Shown here piece by piece: positions 1 to 8,794 of a stretch of 64,000 nucleotides of DNA. The translations under genes were made by a program, and so were the position numbers. Numbering within the stretch: position 1 is the stretch's first letter; every line of letters starts with the position of its first letter. The notes beneath the pieces were generated by a model. That model worked only from the letters and a program-made list of their open reading frames with translations, was not told the origin of the DNA and did not search any database. Source of the stretch: an uncultured Bacteroidia bacterium (GTDB taxonomy: Bacteria > Bacteroidota > Bacteroidia > Bacteroidales > UBA932); contig CACYWN010000021.1 in the NCBI GenBank assembly GCA_902778105.1, positions 1-64,000 of the forward strand, given 5' to 3'.

Positions 1-153
1 GCGTTCTTCTTGCAGGTAACATAGTTCAAAAACTTTAATCGTCCCGGTTTGGAGGCCCTCCAGCGGACCCTTATTCCCGGAGTTCCTTGTCGGAACCGCA
101 TAAGGGAATTGCAAACCCGGGACCAATGCCGGAAAAGTGGACAAAACGGCACG

Positions 154-236
154 CGAAGTGCCAGAAAGTCCATTTTCGAGTCAGAATGTCTGCTTTGGGG
201 CCGATGCGGCCGTGGGTTTCAGGGGTATGGAAGTGC
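154..236. repeat. 83-bp direct repeat, left copy
   Basis: Identical over all 83 bases to positions 2782-2864; the match stops sharply on both sides. The two copies enclose the Sel1-repeat gene and two fragments that look like one broken DUF4846 gene. Bases 1-153 to its left hold no gene I can recognise. Confidence 0.95.
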
Positions 237-405
237 ATAGCTTTGTGTACGCATCCCATGCGTACACAAAAGAAGGAGCGCCACTCGGATAAAACATGTA
301 CTCCTTGTCGTAAAGATACATCACTTCCGGAAAACGGATGATGCTGTAATAAAAGAAGCGTAAGAAAACATCCCAATTGAGTTTAACCCTCGCGGGGAGG
401 GTCAT
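237..405 (-). pseudogene. open fragment, possibly downstream part of a broken DUF4846 gene
   Basis: Read on the minus strand this stretch has the look of real protein (rich in F, Y, I, V and D, with FLRFFYYSII and VMYLYDKEYM) and runs straight into the 83-bp repeat. Its position and pattern would suit the FR.YL..VF.YAGT.SL region that follows the N-terminal half in DUF4846 proteins; the N-terminal half lies at about 2390-2781 on the same strand, on the other side of the Sel1 gene. No plausible start or complete domain is present. Assignment to DUF4846 is inference; being a non-functional remnant is more secure. Confidence 0.4.
242..270. repeat. perfect 12-bp inverted repeat, 5-base spacer
   Basis: TTTGTGTACGCA at 242-253 is matched exactly by TGCGTACACAAA at 259-270 around TCCCA. 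It starts five bases after the left 83-bp repeat. There is no T-run on either side, so it does not look like an intrinsic terminator; a protein-binding or recombination site is possible. Confidence 0.8.
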
Positions 406-460
406 GTTGAAAAAAAGTGTTAATTTTACGAAAACTTATCATTCTCGTCCCTGTTTATCT

Positions 461-2296
461 ATGAGTATTGTCGAGATTTTGTCCCTTGCCATCGGCGTGT
501 TGGGCCTTGTCGCCACCGTCGCCATCTTTGTCGTCACCTCGAAGAAAGAACGATTCGCCAAGGAGAGGGGCCTTCTGGATGAACTGATGAGGGCATGCAA
601 TGCCCTGGCCGGAAGCCTTTCTCCCGCGCCCTTGAACGATATCCTCTCGGAAATCGTCAAGTCTCCATCACAAGTGAATTCCTCGCAGCAGTACACTTTC
701 AGGAAAGATGTCACTGGAATTGTGAAGGGGGTGAACGAGCAGGCAGCCTCGATGAACCGCGCGATAGACAACCTACTTGATTTCAAAAGGAAGCATAGGA
801 AAGATACGTCCCGGTTGACACAATTCCGGGAGGATGCCCAGATTGTCTGCAACGAGTTCATTGCTTGCACCCGTGATGTACTGTTCCTCGTGAATATCTG
901 TAATCAGGACCCTATCCCTGAGGACATTGGGGACGTAGGCATCTCCGAAACGTTGCAGGATATACTCGCGGCGGAAAAAAAGGAGAAGGTCAGTAATGCC
1001 GTCGCGGACATGGTAAGCCAACGGTTCAGGGGAGATGAGATTCCGAACCTCAGCATCGAATTGAGCAAACTTTCAAAAGCCTTTGCCAAGGAAGAGGGGG
1101 AATCAATATCCGAGGATGAAATGTGGTGGGTGAATAAGCCTTTCTTCGGCAACGGCAGTCCCGAGGTTCAGGAATACTTGGGAATTAGATTATTCTTGGT
1201 AGAGCATAAGTATGAAAAAGGAGCGGATTGGTTTGAGCGTGCTGCAAATCAGGGCCTTGCATCATCCCAATGCTATATTGGATATTGTTACGAATATGGA
1301 CAGGGCCGTGAAAAAAATGAATCGGTGGCTGCGGATTGGTATGAAAAGGCTGCTCTTCAGAATGATCCCTCAGGTTTGTATTATCTCGGAAGTTGTTTTT
1401 ATAAGGGAATTGGAAGGCGTCAAGATTTCGCGAAGGGAGCAGACTTGTATGAAAAGGCTGCACTTTTAGGTGACAAGAGTGCACAATGTGAATTGGGACG
1501 GTGTTATGCGAATGGGATAGGGCGGGAGCAGGATGATAAAAAAGCTGCCGACTGGTTTGAGAAGGCGGCTCTTCAGGACGACGAGGACGCACAAGTAGAA
1601 CTTGGGATGTGTTATGCGAAAGGGAAAGGCAGGGAGATTGATTACAAGAGAGCTGCGGACTGGTATGAATTAGCCGCGCTTCATAATAATGTGGTGGCTC
1701 AGCGCAAATTAGGATATTGTTACGATAGTGGGAATGGCCGTGATGAGAACATTGTTGAGGCAGCAAACTGGTTCGAAAAAGCCGCGAATCAAGGAGATGC
1801 CTTTTCTCAAGGCAGAATGGGAGAGTATTATCTTCACGGTGTAGGACGTGAACAGGATTATGAGAAAGCAGCCGATTGGCTTGAGAAAGCAGCCGAGCAG
1901 GGTAATTCGATGGCCCAGAACAATCTGGGGACATGTTATTATCATGGTCAAGGCCGAAAAAAGGATGTAGTAAAAGCGGCAGAATGGTTCAAAAAATCAG
2001 CGGCTCAAGGGGAGCCTATCGCCTATTATAATATCGGTGTTTTGCTTTACAGTCAAGAGATTCCCGGGAATGCTCTTGGCTATTTTAAGAAAGCAGCCGA
2101 TAGCGGGTATCTGAAAGCTGTCCGCTTTGTAGGTAAATGCTACGAAACAGGCAATGGCATCCTGGCAAACCAGCAGAAAGCTCAAGCCTATTACGACATT
2201 GCGGATAGAATCGATGAAGCTTTGGCACGAGGTGTTTACCCGGAGCCTTATGTGGATCCATATCCGGAAGACAATGACACAGTCTTCCTCGATTGA
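461..2296 (+). CDS. membrane-anchored Sel1-repeat protein
   Basis: A 611-aa protein from the ATG at 461; the frame is open further upstream, but this start puts a transmembrane helix (residues about 5-25) at the N-terminus and is the most sensible. Residues about 30-230 are helical with no recognised domain. From about 240 to 590 there are nine or ten Sel1-like TPR repeats, each with the pattern LG.CY..G.GR followed by A.WFEKAA..G. Such repeats are protein-interaction scaffolds. The gene is visibly less GC-rich than its neighbours, is flanked by an 83-bp direct repeat and sits between pieces of a broken gene, all of which suggests acquisition. Partners and function are unknown. Confidence 0.85.
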   Translation: MSIVEILSLAIGVLGLVATVAIFVVTSKKERFAKERGLLDELMRACNALAGSLSPAPLNDILSEIVKSPSQVNSSQQYTFRKDVTGIVKGVNEQAASMNRAIDNLLDFKRKHRKDTSRLTQFREDAQIVCNEFIACTRDVLFLVNICNQDPIPEDIGDVGISETLQDILAAEKKEKVSNAVADMVSQRFRGDEIPNLSIELSKLSKAFAKEEGESISEDEMWWVNKPFFGNGSPEVQEYLGIRLFLVEHKYEKGADWFERAANQGLASSQCYIGYCYEYGQGREKNESVAADWYEKAALQNDPSGLYYLGSCFYKGIGRRQDFAKGADLYEKAALLGDKSAQCELGRCYANGIGREQDDKKAADWFEKAALQDDEDAQVELGMCYAKGKGREIDYKRAADWYELAALHNNVVAQRKLGYCYDSGNGRDENIVEAANWFEKAANQGDAFSQGRMGEYYLHGVGREQDYEKAADWLEKAAEQGNSMAQNNLGTCYYHGQGRKKDVVKAAEWFKKSAAQGEPIAYYNIGVLLYSQEIPGNALGYFKKAADSGYLKAVRFVGKCYETGNGILANQQKAQAYYDIADRIDEALARGVYPEPYVDPYPEDNDTVFLD

Positions 2297-2389
2297 ATGA
2301 GAGATGATTTTCTTATAGCCCTCTCCCCAACAATCCGGTATGGGAGAGAGGAGAAACCAACACGATAAAGTGATTTAAACGAATACCTG

Positions 2390-2781
2390 GAGGACGTGGA
2401 ATGAGAATCGAGGAAGCCATCGTATATGTCCTCTCCACTTAAGGCTACGGAATGAAAACGGAAAAGGATCGCCGAGGAGATCAACTCGCGCAGGCTGCAT
2501 GTCCGGAAGGACGGAAACAGGTACTCCGCTCGCATTCGCATGACCCCGTCTGCGCATTGCTCGATGCCGCTGATCATGGGAAGGTCCAGAACGGCGTAGC
2601 CGAAGTACTGTCCATAAGCCAATGAGCCGTCGTAGTAATGCATGTGGCTGCCCCTTTCCTTGAGCGGGAATTCACGGATGAATGCCCCGAAACTACCATT
2701 CGGCAGGTCAACCCTCTCGTACCCCAGGGGAGGACGGATGTCCCCGATCGTGTCCCTTCCTGCCGGATTGCTTACCCCGCC
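2390..2781 (-). pseudogene. remnant of a DUF4846 protein gene (N-terminal part)
   Basis: On the minus strand the frame from 2781 reads GYERVDLPNGSF, then FPLK, YYDGSL and QCADGVMRMRAEYLF, in the order seen in DUF4846 proteins (GY.RV...SF...LR.LPLK, LYDG, QCADAVMRLRAEYL). After the AEYLF motif at about 2517 the similarity breaks up and jumps between frames, and no start codon is found in the proper place. A downstream piece may lie at 237-405, with the Sel1 gene now in between. I read this as a gene inactivated by insertion and frameshift. Confidence 0.6.
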
Positions 2782-2864
2782 CGAAGTGCCAGAAAGTCCA
2801 TTTTCGAGTCAGAATGTCTGCTTTGGGGCCGATGCGGCCGTGGGTTTCAGGGGTATGGAAGTGC
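2782..2864. repeat. 83-bp direct repeat, right copy
   Basis: Perfect copy of 154-236. Its right end at 2864 touches the stop codon (2865-2867, minus strand) of the acetyltransferase gene, so the repeat begins exactly where that gene ends. Confidence 0.95.
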
Positions 2865-3446
2865 TTACCGGACGTAGCGGTCGCGGTCGTCGGGGGAGAG
2901 GGGGCGGATGACGCGGCAGGGGTTGCCGGCGGCGAGTACCCCGGGCGGGATGTCCTTGACGACGACGGAGCCTCCGGCGATGACGGAGCCGCTGCCGATG
3001 GTGACGCCGGGCATGACGCACACCATCCCGCCAATCCAGACATCGTCCCCGATGGTGATGGGCAGGGAGTATTCCAGTTTCCGGCGCCGGAGATCCTTGT
3101 CCAGAGGATGGCCCGCCGTGTAGAATCCGCACTGCGGGGCGATGAACACGTTGCTGCCGATGGTGATTTTCGCCTCGTCCAGGAAAACGCAATAGCCGTT
3201 GATGAAGACGTTGTCGCCGAATTCCAGGTTGGACCCGTAGTCGCAGAAGAAGGGCGGGACGATGGTAAGGCCGCTCCCTTTGTGGGGCAGCAGCTTGTCA
3301 AGGAGGGCGGCGCGGCCTTCGAAATCGGTGATGCGCAGGGCGTTGTACTCCTGGCAAAGTTCCTGGGCCCGGTACAGTTCGCCGAGGAGTTCCCCGCTCG
3401 AGGCGTCATACAGACGGCCGGACATCATTTCTTCCCGGATGTTCAT
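2865..3446 (-). CDS. sugar O-acetyltransferase (maltose/galactoside acetyltransferase family)
   Basis: A 193-aa left-handed beta-helix acyltransferase that would move acetyl from acetyl-CoA to a sugar. The N-terminal segment ([12 protein letters not shown]) is the maltose-acetyltransferase cap; hexapeptide repeats run from about residue 70, with the catalytic-site signature FYTAGHPLD near 110-118 and the closing [10 protein letters not shown] near 175-184. Full family length. Its stop codon abuts the right copy of the 83-bp repeat. Six bases separate it from pgeF upstream on the same strand, so they are probably co-transcribed. The sugar substrate cannot be deduced. Confidence 0.9.
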   Translation of the reverse strand: MNIREEMMSGRLYDASSGELLGELYRAQELCQEYNALRITDFEGRAALLDKLLPHKGSGLTIVPPFFCDYGSNLEFGDNVFINGYCVFLDEAKITIGSNVFIAPQCGFYTAGHPLDKDLRRRKLEYSLPITIGDDVWIGGMVCVMPGVTIGSGSVIAGGSVVVKDIPPGVLAAGNPCRVIRPLSPDDRDRYVR

Positions 3447-3452
3447 GGCAGA

Positions 3453-4133
3453 TTATCTATTTATCCTGATCGCGTTGATGATCCGTCCGCACTGGATGCC
3501 TTCCCGCCGGGCGGAGAAGAGATCGGCCGAGGTGTAGGTGTCGATGCCGCAGCAGCGGATGTTCCCGGCCGGGACGCCGGCGCTTTCCAGCAGCCACGCA
3601 TTGGCCTTCCAGAGGTCGATATGATGCCCTCCGGACATGGGCGATCCGTCTCCCGGACCCCGGAAAGACCAGATCTCTTCCATCGGGAATCCCGCGTCCT
3701 TGAATTGCATGGCCACCTCTTCGCCCACTTGGAAACTGTCCGGGCCGATGGAAGGTCCGATGACCGCTTGCAGGTCCCCGGCCTCGCACCCGAACTGCTG
3801 CTCCATGAAGTCGATGGCTCCCCGGACGATATGCAGGACTGTGCCTTTCCATCCGGAATGCACGGCCGCCACGACCTTCCGGACCGGATCGTGCAGCAGG
3901 ACGGGAACACAGTCGGCCGTCCGCACCCCGATTGCGACGCCGGGAAGGGCGGTCACGAAGGCATCGTATCCCTCCAGTTCCTCGCGGGTGTAATCCGGCC
4001 GGTCGATGACGGCGACTCTCGAACCGTGGACCTGATGTCCCTGGATGACGGGATACGGAAGCACGCTATCCCTTCGGGTGGAGAACGCCTCCACCCCCTT
4101 CCCAAGGTCATATTTGATCAACGCTGCATACAT
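3453..4133 (-). CDS. pgeF: peptidoglycan editing factor PgeF (YfiH/laccase-domain family)
   Basis: A 226-aa protein if the ATG at 4133 is used; the frame stays open upstream but runs into the divergent gene's leader. The metal-binding triad of the family is present: His36 in GHQVHGS, Cys75 in RTADCVPVLL and His92 in AVHSGWKGT. Family members act on wrongly built muramyl precursors (those with Ser in place of Ala at position 1) and also show purine-nucleoside phosphorylase or deaminase activity; older names call it polyphenol oxidase. A TATTTTTG box at 4141-4148 lies immediately upstream, implying a very short leader. Confidence 0.88.
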   Translation of the reverse strand: MYAALIKYDLGKGVEAFSTRRDSVLPYPVIQGHQVHGSRVAVIDRPDYTREELEGYDAFVTALPGVAIGVRTADCVPVLLHDPVRKVVAAVHSGWKGTVLHIVRGAIDFMEQQFGCEAGDLQAVIGPSIGPDSFQVGEEVAMQFKDAGFPMEEIWSFRGPGDGSPMSGGHHIDLWKANAWLLESAGVPAGNIRCCGIDTYTSADLFSARREGIQCGRIINAIRINR

Positions 4134-4140
4134 GGCCGTG

Positions 4141-4148
4141 CAAAAATA
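4141..4148 (-). promoter_or_regulatory. Bacteroidota -7 box of pgeF
   Basis: TATTTTTG on the minus strand fits the TAnnTTTG consensus. It lies only 7 bases from the proposed ATG, so the transcript would be almost leaderless, or the true start lies a little further in. Confidence 0.5.
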
Positions 4149-4227
4149 CCGATTTCTTTCCAAATATCGATACAGATTCCGGGGCGTCGAAACGAAAAAT
4201 CGAGTATATTCGCGTATCCAAAACTGG

Positions 4228-5259
4228 ATGGACATGAGGAAGGCCGATTTCATAGGACTGGCGCTGCTCGCTCTCGTCATCGGATGCCGCTATTCGGGGC
4301 CGATGGCGGACTTCTACGCGGAGCGCTGCTACCCGGTCATATCGGCAATCCTGTCCCGGGTCGCATCCATCTGCCCGGTCTCCCTGGAAGAGGTCGTCGT
4401 CATCTGTTTCATCATCGCCTTCCTGGTCGTGCTGATCGGATCCCTCATCCGGAAGAGGGGATTCTTCGGGTGGCTCGCCCGGACGTCCCGCGTGGCCATG
4501 TGGCTTGTCGTGTGGTTCTACCTGGGGTGGGGGAACAATTACTTCCGTACGCCGCTGTATCCCCGCATGGGCATTGAACGGGCGGCCTTCGACAAAACGG
4601 AATTCGAAGGCTTCCTTTCCGGCTATACGAGAGCCCTGAACGCCGTCTCCGGCAGCGCCGTTCCGGTGGACAGAAGCACGCTGGAAGCGGATGTGAAGGC
4701 CTTTTATTCGGACAAGGTCACCCGATTCGGATACGCGCCCATCCACCATTGGCAGCATGTCAAAGACCCGCTGCTGAATCCGCTGTATTCCTCCGTGCGG
4801 GTGCTGGGCTTCATGGGCCCGTTCTTCTGTGAATCCCAGTTGAACCTGGACCTTTTGGAAAACGAATACCCGTTCACGCTGGCGCATGAGCTGGCGCACC
4901 TCGCCGGGGTGACGAGCGAGGCCGAGGCCAACTACTGGGCCTACGCCTATTGCCGGCAGGCCTCGAGTCCTTTCGTCCGATACAGCGGCTATCTGGGCTT
5001 GCTCCCTTATGTGGCATCCAATGCGGCGGCGCTTCTCCCGGAAGAGGAATATACCGCCTGGGCAGGCAGGCTGGAACCCGTGGTAAAGGCCGATTATGCG
5101 ACCTCCCGGGACTACTGGGACGGGAAGAAAGTGAAAATCGTCGATGACATCCAGCGCTGGCTGATGGACGCATTCCTCAAGTCGAACCATGTGTCCGAGG
5201 GAGCGCAGGACTACGCCGGTGTGGTCGGGATGATCATGACCATGGATCGTACGTGGTGA
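4228..5259 (+). CDS. DUF3810 zinc-peptidase-like membrane protein
   Basis: A 343-aa protein from the ATG at 4228 (an alternative ATG is at 4234). Two or three hydrophobic segments fill the first 100 residues (around 8-24, 55-80 and 90-105), followed by a soluble domain with the zinc-protease motif HELAH at residues 220-224 and a nearby acidic residue in TSEAEANY. This is the pattern of DUF3810, a family common in Bacteroidales and Clostridia whose substrate is unknown. Divergent from pgeF; its stop overlaps the start of the downstream patatin gene (TGATG), so the two are translationally coupled. Confidence 0.85.
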   Translation: MDMRKADFIGLALLALVIGCRYSGPMADFYAERCYPVISAILSRVASICPVSLEEVVVICFIIAFLVVLIGSLIRKRGFFGWLARTSRVAMWLVVWFYLGWGNNYFRTPLYPRMGIERAAFDKTEFEGFLSGYTRALNAVSGSAVPVDRSTLEADVKAFYSDKVTRFGYAPIHHWQHVKDPLLNPLYSSVRVLGFMGPFFCESQLNLDLLENEYPFTLAHELAHLAGVTSEAEANYWAYAYCRQASSPFVRYSGYLGLLPYVASNAAALLPEEEYTAWAGRLEPVVKADYATSRDYWDGKKVKIVDDIQRWLMDAFLKSNHVSEGAQDYAGVVGMIMTMDRTW

Positions 5260-6263
5260 TGAAGTCAATGAAAAAGGTAGCATTGGTACTTTCCAGCGGG
5301 GGCCCCCGGGGCTTCGCTTATATCGGGGCCATCGAAGAGCTGGTCCGCCGTGGCTATGTCATATCGTCCGTTACCGGGACCTCCGCCGGTGCCCTCGTGG
5401 GGGGCATCTATGCGGCCGGAGGCTTGGCGTCGTTCAAGGAATGGATCACGGGCCTGACGCCCGCCCAGGTCATGACGCTGATGGATCCTGCGTTCAGCCG
5501 GACTGCCCTCGTGAAGGGAGAGCGGCTGATGCGGGAGATCCGGAAAAGGATCCCGGACGTACGGATCGAAGACCTTCCGGTTCCCTTCACCGCCGTGGCG
5601 ACGGACCTTTATACCGGGGAGGAAGTCCTTTTCCGGGAGGGACCGCTCATCGACGCCGTGCGGGCAAGCATCTCGATCCCGTCGATGTTCGTGCCGGTAC
5701 GCATGGGCATGCACACCCTGGTTGATGGCGGCATCTGCAACACTTTCCCGCTCAATCGGGCCATCCGGACAGAAGGCGACATCCTCATCGGCTTCAATGT
5801 GAACGAGATCGACGCGGTGGAAATCCGCTCCTTCCTCGAATCACGAAGGGAGCTTGACGACAGAGGTGCCGCGTTGAAGGAGGAAGCGCAGCATGTCTTC
5901 CGGGAGACGCTATCCGCTCCGGGAGCCGATTCCCTCCGGCGGGTGAAGGAACTGATCATGACCGGAGTAGAGACCCTCCAGGAGGACCACCAGCTGGAGC
6001 TGGACGGACGGGAGAAACGGATTCCGACAGGGGCCGATGACAACGTGGCGACCATCCTGGACCGGAGTTTCGGCATCATGAACTGCGCCATGGCGCGCCA
6101 GAGCATCGCCCTGAACCCACCCGACATCCTGGTGAGCCTCCCTTACGATTCTTACCAGGGAGTGGCCGCATACGCCCGGGCGGGGGAGATCATCAAGAAA
6201 GGCCGGGAACTGATGGGGCAGGCCCTGGACCGGTATGAAACAGGAACATCCGTGAAACCTTAG
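5259..6263 (+). CDS. patatin-like phospholipase
   Basis: A 334-aa cytoplasmic-looking patatin. The oxyanion loop SSGGPRGF is near residue 11, the nucleophile elbow GTSAG near 38-42 and the catalytic Asp in VDGGICN near 152, so the Ser/Asp dyad is intact. The ATG at 5259 overlaps the preceding stop. The last third has no clear domain. There is no signal peptide, unlike the large patatin at 39522, so the two probably act in different compartments. Lipid acyl hydrolysis is expected; the substrate is not known. Confidence 0.85.
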   Translation: MKSMKKVALVLSSGGPRGFAYIGAIEELVRRGYVISSVTGTSAGALVGGIYAAGGLASFKEWITGLTPAQVMTLMDPAFSRTALVKGERLMREIRKRIPDVRIEDLPVPFTAVATDLYTGEEVLFREGPLIDAVRASISIPSMFVPVRMGMHTLVDGGICNTFPLNRAIRTEGDILIGFNVNEIDAVEIRSFLESRRELDDRGAALKEEAQHVFRETLSAPGADSLRRVKELIMTGVETLQEDHQLELDGREKRIPTGADDNVATILDRSFGIMNCAMARQSIALNPPDILVSLPYDSYQGVAAYARAGEIIKKGRELMGQALDRYETGTSVKP

Positions 6264-6266
6264 CGC

Positions 6267-6584
6267 ATGGAACAGAGGGAAACCGTTTCAAAAGAGACAT
6301 TACAATACCGAGAAGACCTTCGGGAGCCGAAACGGTATCTGGTTTTCGTCATCAACGATGACATGACGACCTTCGAGTTTGTTGTAAACGTCATGATGGG
6401 CGTGTTCGGCAAAAGTGAGGAGGACGCCTGGATGATCGCGGACCGGACCCATCATCACGGGAAGGCCCTCGTGGGGACCTACACCTATGACATGGCCCAT
6501 ACCAAAGTCAGCAAGGCGGTCTCCCTGGCGCGGGAGAACGGTTTCCCGCTCAATTTCACCATCGTACCGGAAGAGAAGAAATGA
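6267..6584 (+). CDS. clpS: ClpS, adaptor of the ClpAP protease
   Basis: A 105-aa adaptor with the ClpS core: VFVINDDMTTFEFVV (N-degron pocket residues), the helix ending in THHHGKALVG and the closing TIVPE. It binds substrates with N-terminal Leu, Phe, Tyr or Trp and passes them to ClpA. The start lies three bases after the patatin stop and the stop overlaps clpA by ATGA, so this is one operon with clpA and aat. Confidence 0.95.
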   Translation: MEQRETVSKETLQYREDLREPKRYLVFVINDDMTTFEFVVNVMMGVFGKSEEDAWMIADRTHHHGKALVGTYTYDMAHTKVSKAVSLARENGFPLNFTIVPEEKK

Positions 6585-8794
6585 ACAGTGAGATAGCACC
6601 CAGCGTCCAGTTGGCGCTGAACAAGGCGGCGGGATTCGCCGGCAAATACCATACGCAGTATATCACCCCCGAGATCTTCCTGCAGGGGCTCCTTTCCCTG
6701 GAGCGGTTCCGCTCGGTACTCGAGGGATTCGCGACCTCGCTGGCGGAGGCCGGGAAGGACCTGGCCGGCTACATCGCCGCCAATGTCGAAAAGGCCGACG
6801 GCGAGATCAAGGAGCTGGAACTGTCCTACCAGCTGATGCAGGTCCTCCAGATGGCCGATGTTCAGGTGAGCCAGTCCGGCGCCGACCGGATCGCCGTCCC
6901 GCACATCATCTACGCCTTCTACCAGCTCGAGGACAGTTACGCCGCCTTCTGGCTGAAAAAGTATGTCACCCCGGCCCAGGGCGACCTACTCAGCGCCTTG
7001 AATGAGGCTTATGCCGACGAGCCCTCCGGAACGGAGGCCCAGGGCACAGGAGACGAATCGCAGAAAGCCTGGATGCGTTCCTGTCGTCCTTTGGTGACGG
7101 AGCCGGACTGGCGGCTCATCGGCCGGGAGAAAGAGATCGCCAGGGCCCTGCTGGTCCTTTGCCGGAAGCAGAAGGGCAACCCGGTCTTCGTCGGCGAGCA
7201 CGGGGTTGGGAAGACCGCCATCGTCCGCGGGCTTGCCACCCTGCTGGAGAAGGGGGATGTCCCCAAGCGCCTGCAGGGGAAGAAACTGTATTCGCTTGAT
7301 TTCTCATCCGTCATTTCCGGGACGCAGTTCCGGGGGGACCTCGAACGCAGGATGAAGGAGGTCCTGGACGGGGTGGCCGCCGAAGGGAACATCATCCTTT
7401 TCATTGACAATATCCATGAGATCGTCGGAGCGGGACGCACCGGCGACAGTGCCAGCGACGCGACGAGCCTCCTCGTCCCCTATATCGAGCGGCGCGACAT
7501 CGCCTTCATCGGGGCGACGACCTTCGAGGACTACAAGAAGAGCGTGAACCGCAGCAAGAGCCTGGAGCGGCTGTTCCAGAAGATCGAGGTCGAGGAACCT
7601 TCCAGGGACGAGGCCGTGGAGATCCTGGAGGGACTCCGGGGGCAGTTCGAGGCCTTCCACGGGGTCCGGTATGCGGACGGCGTCATCCGGTATGCCGTCG
7701 AAAGCAGCGACCGGTACGTCCACGGGCGCTTCCTTCCCGAGAAAGCCATCGACCTGCTGGACGAATCCGGGGCCTGGCTGGAGATGCACCCGTCCGAGGA
7801 TGGGGAACAGGTGGTGGACAAGTCCCTCGTCAAAGCGGTGCTGAGCCGGATCAGCGGGATCGACCTGACCGACAAGGGTGAGGACGAAGACGCCGTGTAC
7901 TCGCTCAAGGACGAACTGAAAAAGCGGATCTTCGGGCAGGACGGTGCCATCGACACGGTCTGCGATGCCGTCTATACGGCGAAGGCGGGCCTGTCCGACG
8001 CGCTGAAGCCGATGGCTTCGTTCCTTTTCGTGGGGCCGACAGGCGTGGGGAAGACCCAACTGGCGAAGGACCTCTCGGACCTCCTCCGGATGCCGCTCCT
8101 GCGTTATGACATGAGCGAATATGCGGAAAAACACACCGTTTCCAAGTTCATCGGCGCCCCGGCCGGGTATGTGGGCTACGAGGACGGAGGGATCCTGGTG
8201 GACGCGATCCGGCGTTCCCCGCACTGTGTCCTCCTGCTGGACGAGATCGAGAAGGCCCACCAGGACATCTATAACCTCCTGCTCCAGATCATGGACTACG
8301 GAACGCTGACGGATTCCCGCGGCCGGAAGGCCGATTTCCGGAATGCCATCATCATCCTGACGTCGAATGCCGGCGCCCGGTTCGCCAGCCGTCCCTCCAT
8401 CGGGTTCTCGCCTGAAATCCATGCCGGCGAGGCGATGGGAAAGGAGGTGCGGAACGTCTTCGCGCCCGAGTTCGTCAACCGCCTGTCGGCGACGGTCGTT
8501 TTCAACAACCTCTCCGAGGAGATGGCCCGTCTGATCGTCGGTGCCAAGATCCGGGAGTTCGACGCGCAGCTCCAGGTGAAGGGCATCCGCCTGACCTATT
8601 CCGACGAAGCCCGCGCCGGAATCCTCCGGAAAGGCTATTCACAGGAATACGGAGCCCGGGAGATCGAGAGAATCATCACACGGGACATCAAGCCGCTCGT
8701 GGTCAAGGAAATCCTGTTCGGCTTCCTCAAGGACGGAGGGGAGGCTGAGGTAGCCTGTACGGCCGACGGCTTCATCCTGAAGAATAAATCATGA
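6581..8794 (+). CDS. clpA: ClpA, AAA+ unfoldase of the Clp protease
   Basis: A 737-aa class I Hsp100 protein: Clp N-domain (residues 1-145), AAA domain 1 with Walker A GEHGVGKTA at 205-213, AAA domain 2 with Walker A GPTGVGKT at 485-492 and the matching VLLLDEIEKAH Walker B. There is no long ClpB-type coiled coil between the domains, and the ClpP-docking tripeptide IGF is present at 607-609, so it should work with ClpP (not in this window). Overlaps clpS and aat by four bases each. Confidence 0.95.
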   Translation: MNSEIAPSVQLALNKAAGFAGKYHTQYITPEIFLQGLLSLERFRSVLEGFATSLAEAGKDLAGYIAANVEKADGEIKELELSYQLMQVLQMADVQVSQSGADRIAVPHIIYAFYQLEDSYAAFWLKKYVTPAQGDLLSALNEAYADEPSGTEAQGTGDESQKAWMRSCRPLVTEPDWRLIGREKEIARALLVLCRKQKGNPVFVGEHGVGKTAIVRGLATLLEKGDVPKRLQGKKLYSLDFSSVISGTQFRGDLERRMKEVLDGVAAEGNIILFIDNIHEIVGAGRTGDSASDATSLLVPYIERRDIAFIGATTFEDYKKSVNRSKSLERLFQKIEVEEPSRDEAVEILEGLRGQFEAFHGVRYADGVIRYAVESSDRYVHGRFLPEKAIDLLDESGAWLEMHPSEDGEQVVDKSLVKAVLSRISGIDLTDKGEDEDAVYSLKDELKKRIFGQDGAIDTVCDAVYTAKAGLSDALKPMASFLFVGPTGVGKTQLAKDLSDLLRMPLLRYDMSEYAEKHTVSKFIGAPAGYVGYEDGGILVDAIRRSPHCVLLLDEIEKAHQDIYNLLLQIMDYGTLTDSRGRKADFRNAIIILTSNAGARFASRPSIGFSPEIHAGEAMGKEVRNVFAPEFVNRLSATVVFNNLSEEMARLIVGAKIREFDAQLQVKGIRLTYSDEARAGILRKGYSQEYGAREIERIITRDIKPLVVKEILFGFLKDGGEAEVACTADGFILKNKS

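Noticed and set aside
242-270. Intrinsic terminator
   Set aside because: Strong palindrome but no T-run on either strand and no gene ending there.
2682-4577. A 631-codon open frame on the plus strand
   Set aside because: It runs antisense through the acetyltransferase and pgeF genes, whose motifs are clear; composition (Asp, Gly, Arg, Pro rich) is typical of a shadow frame in GC-rich DNA.
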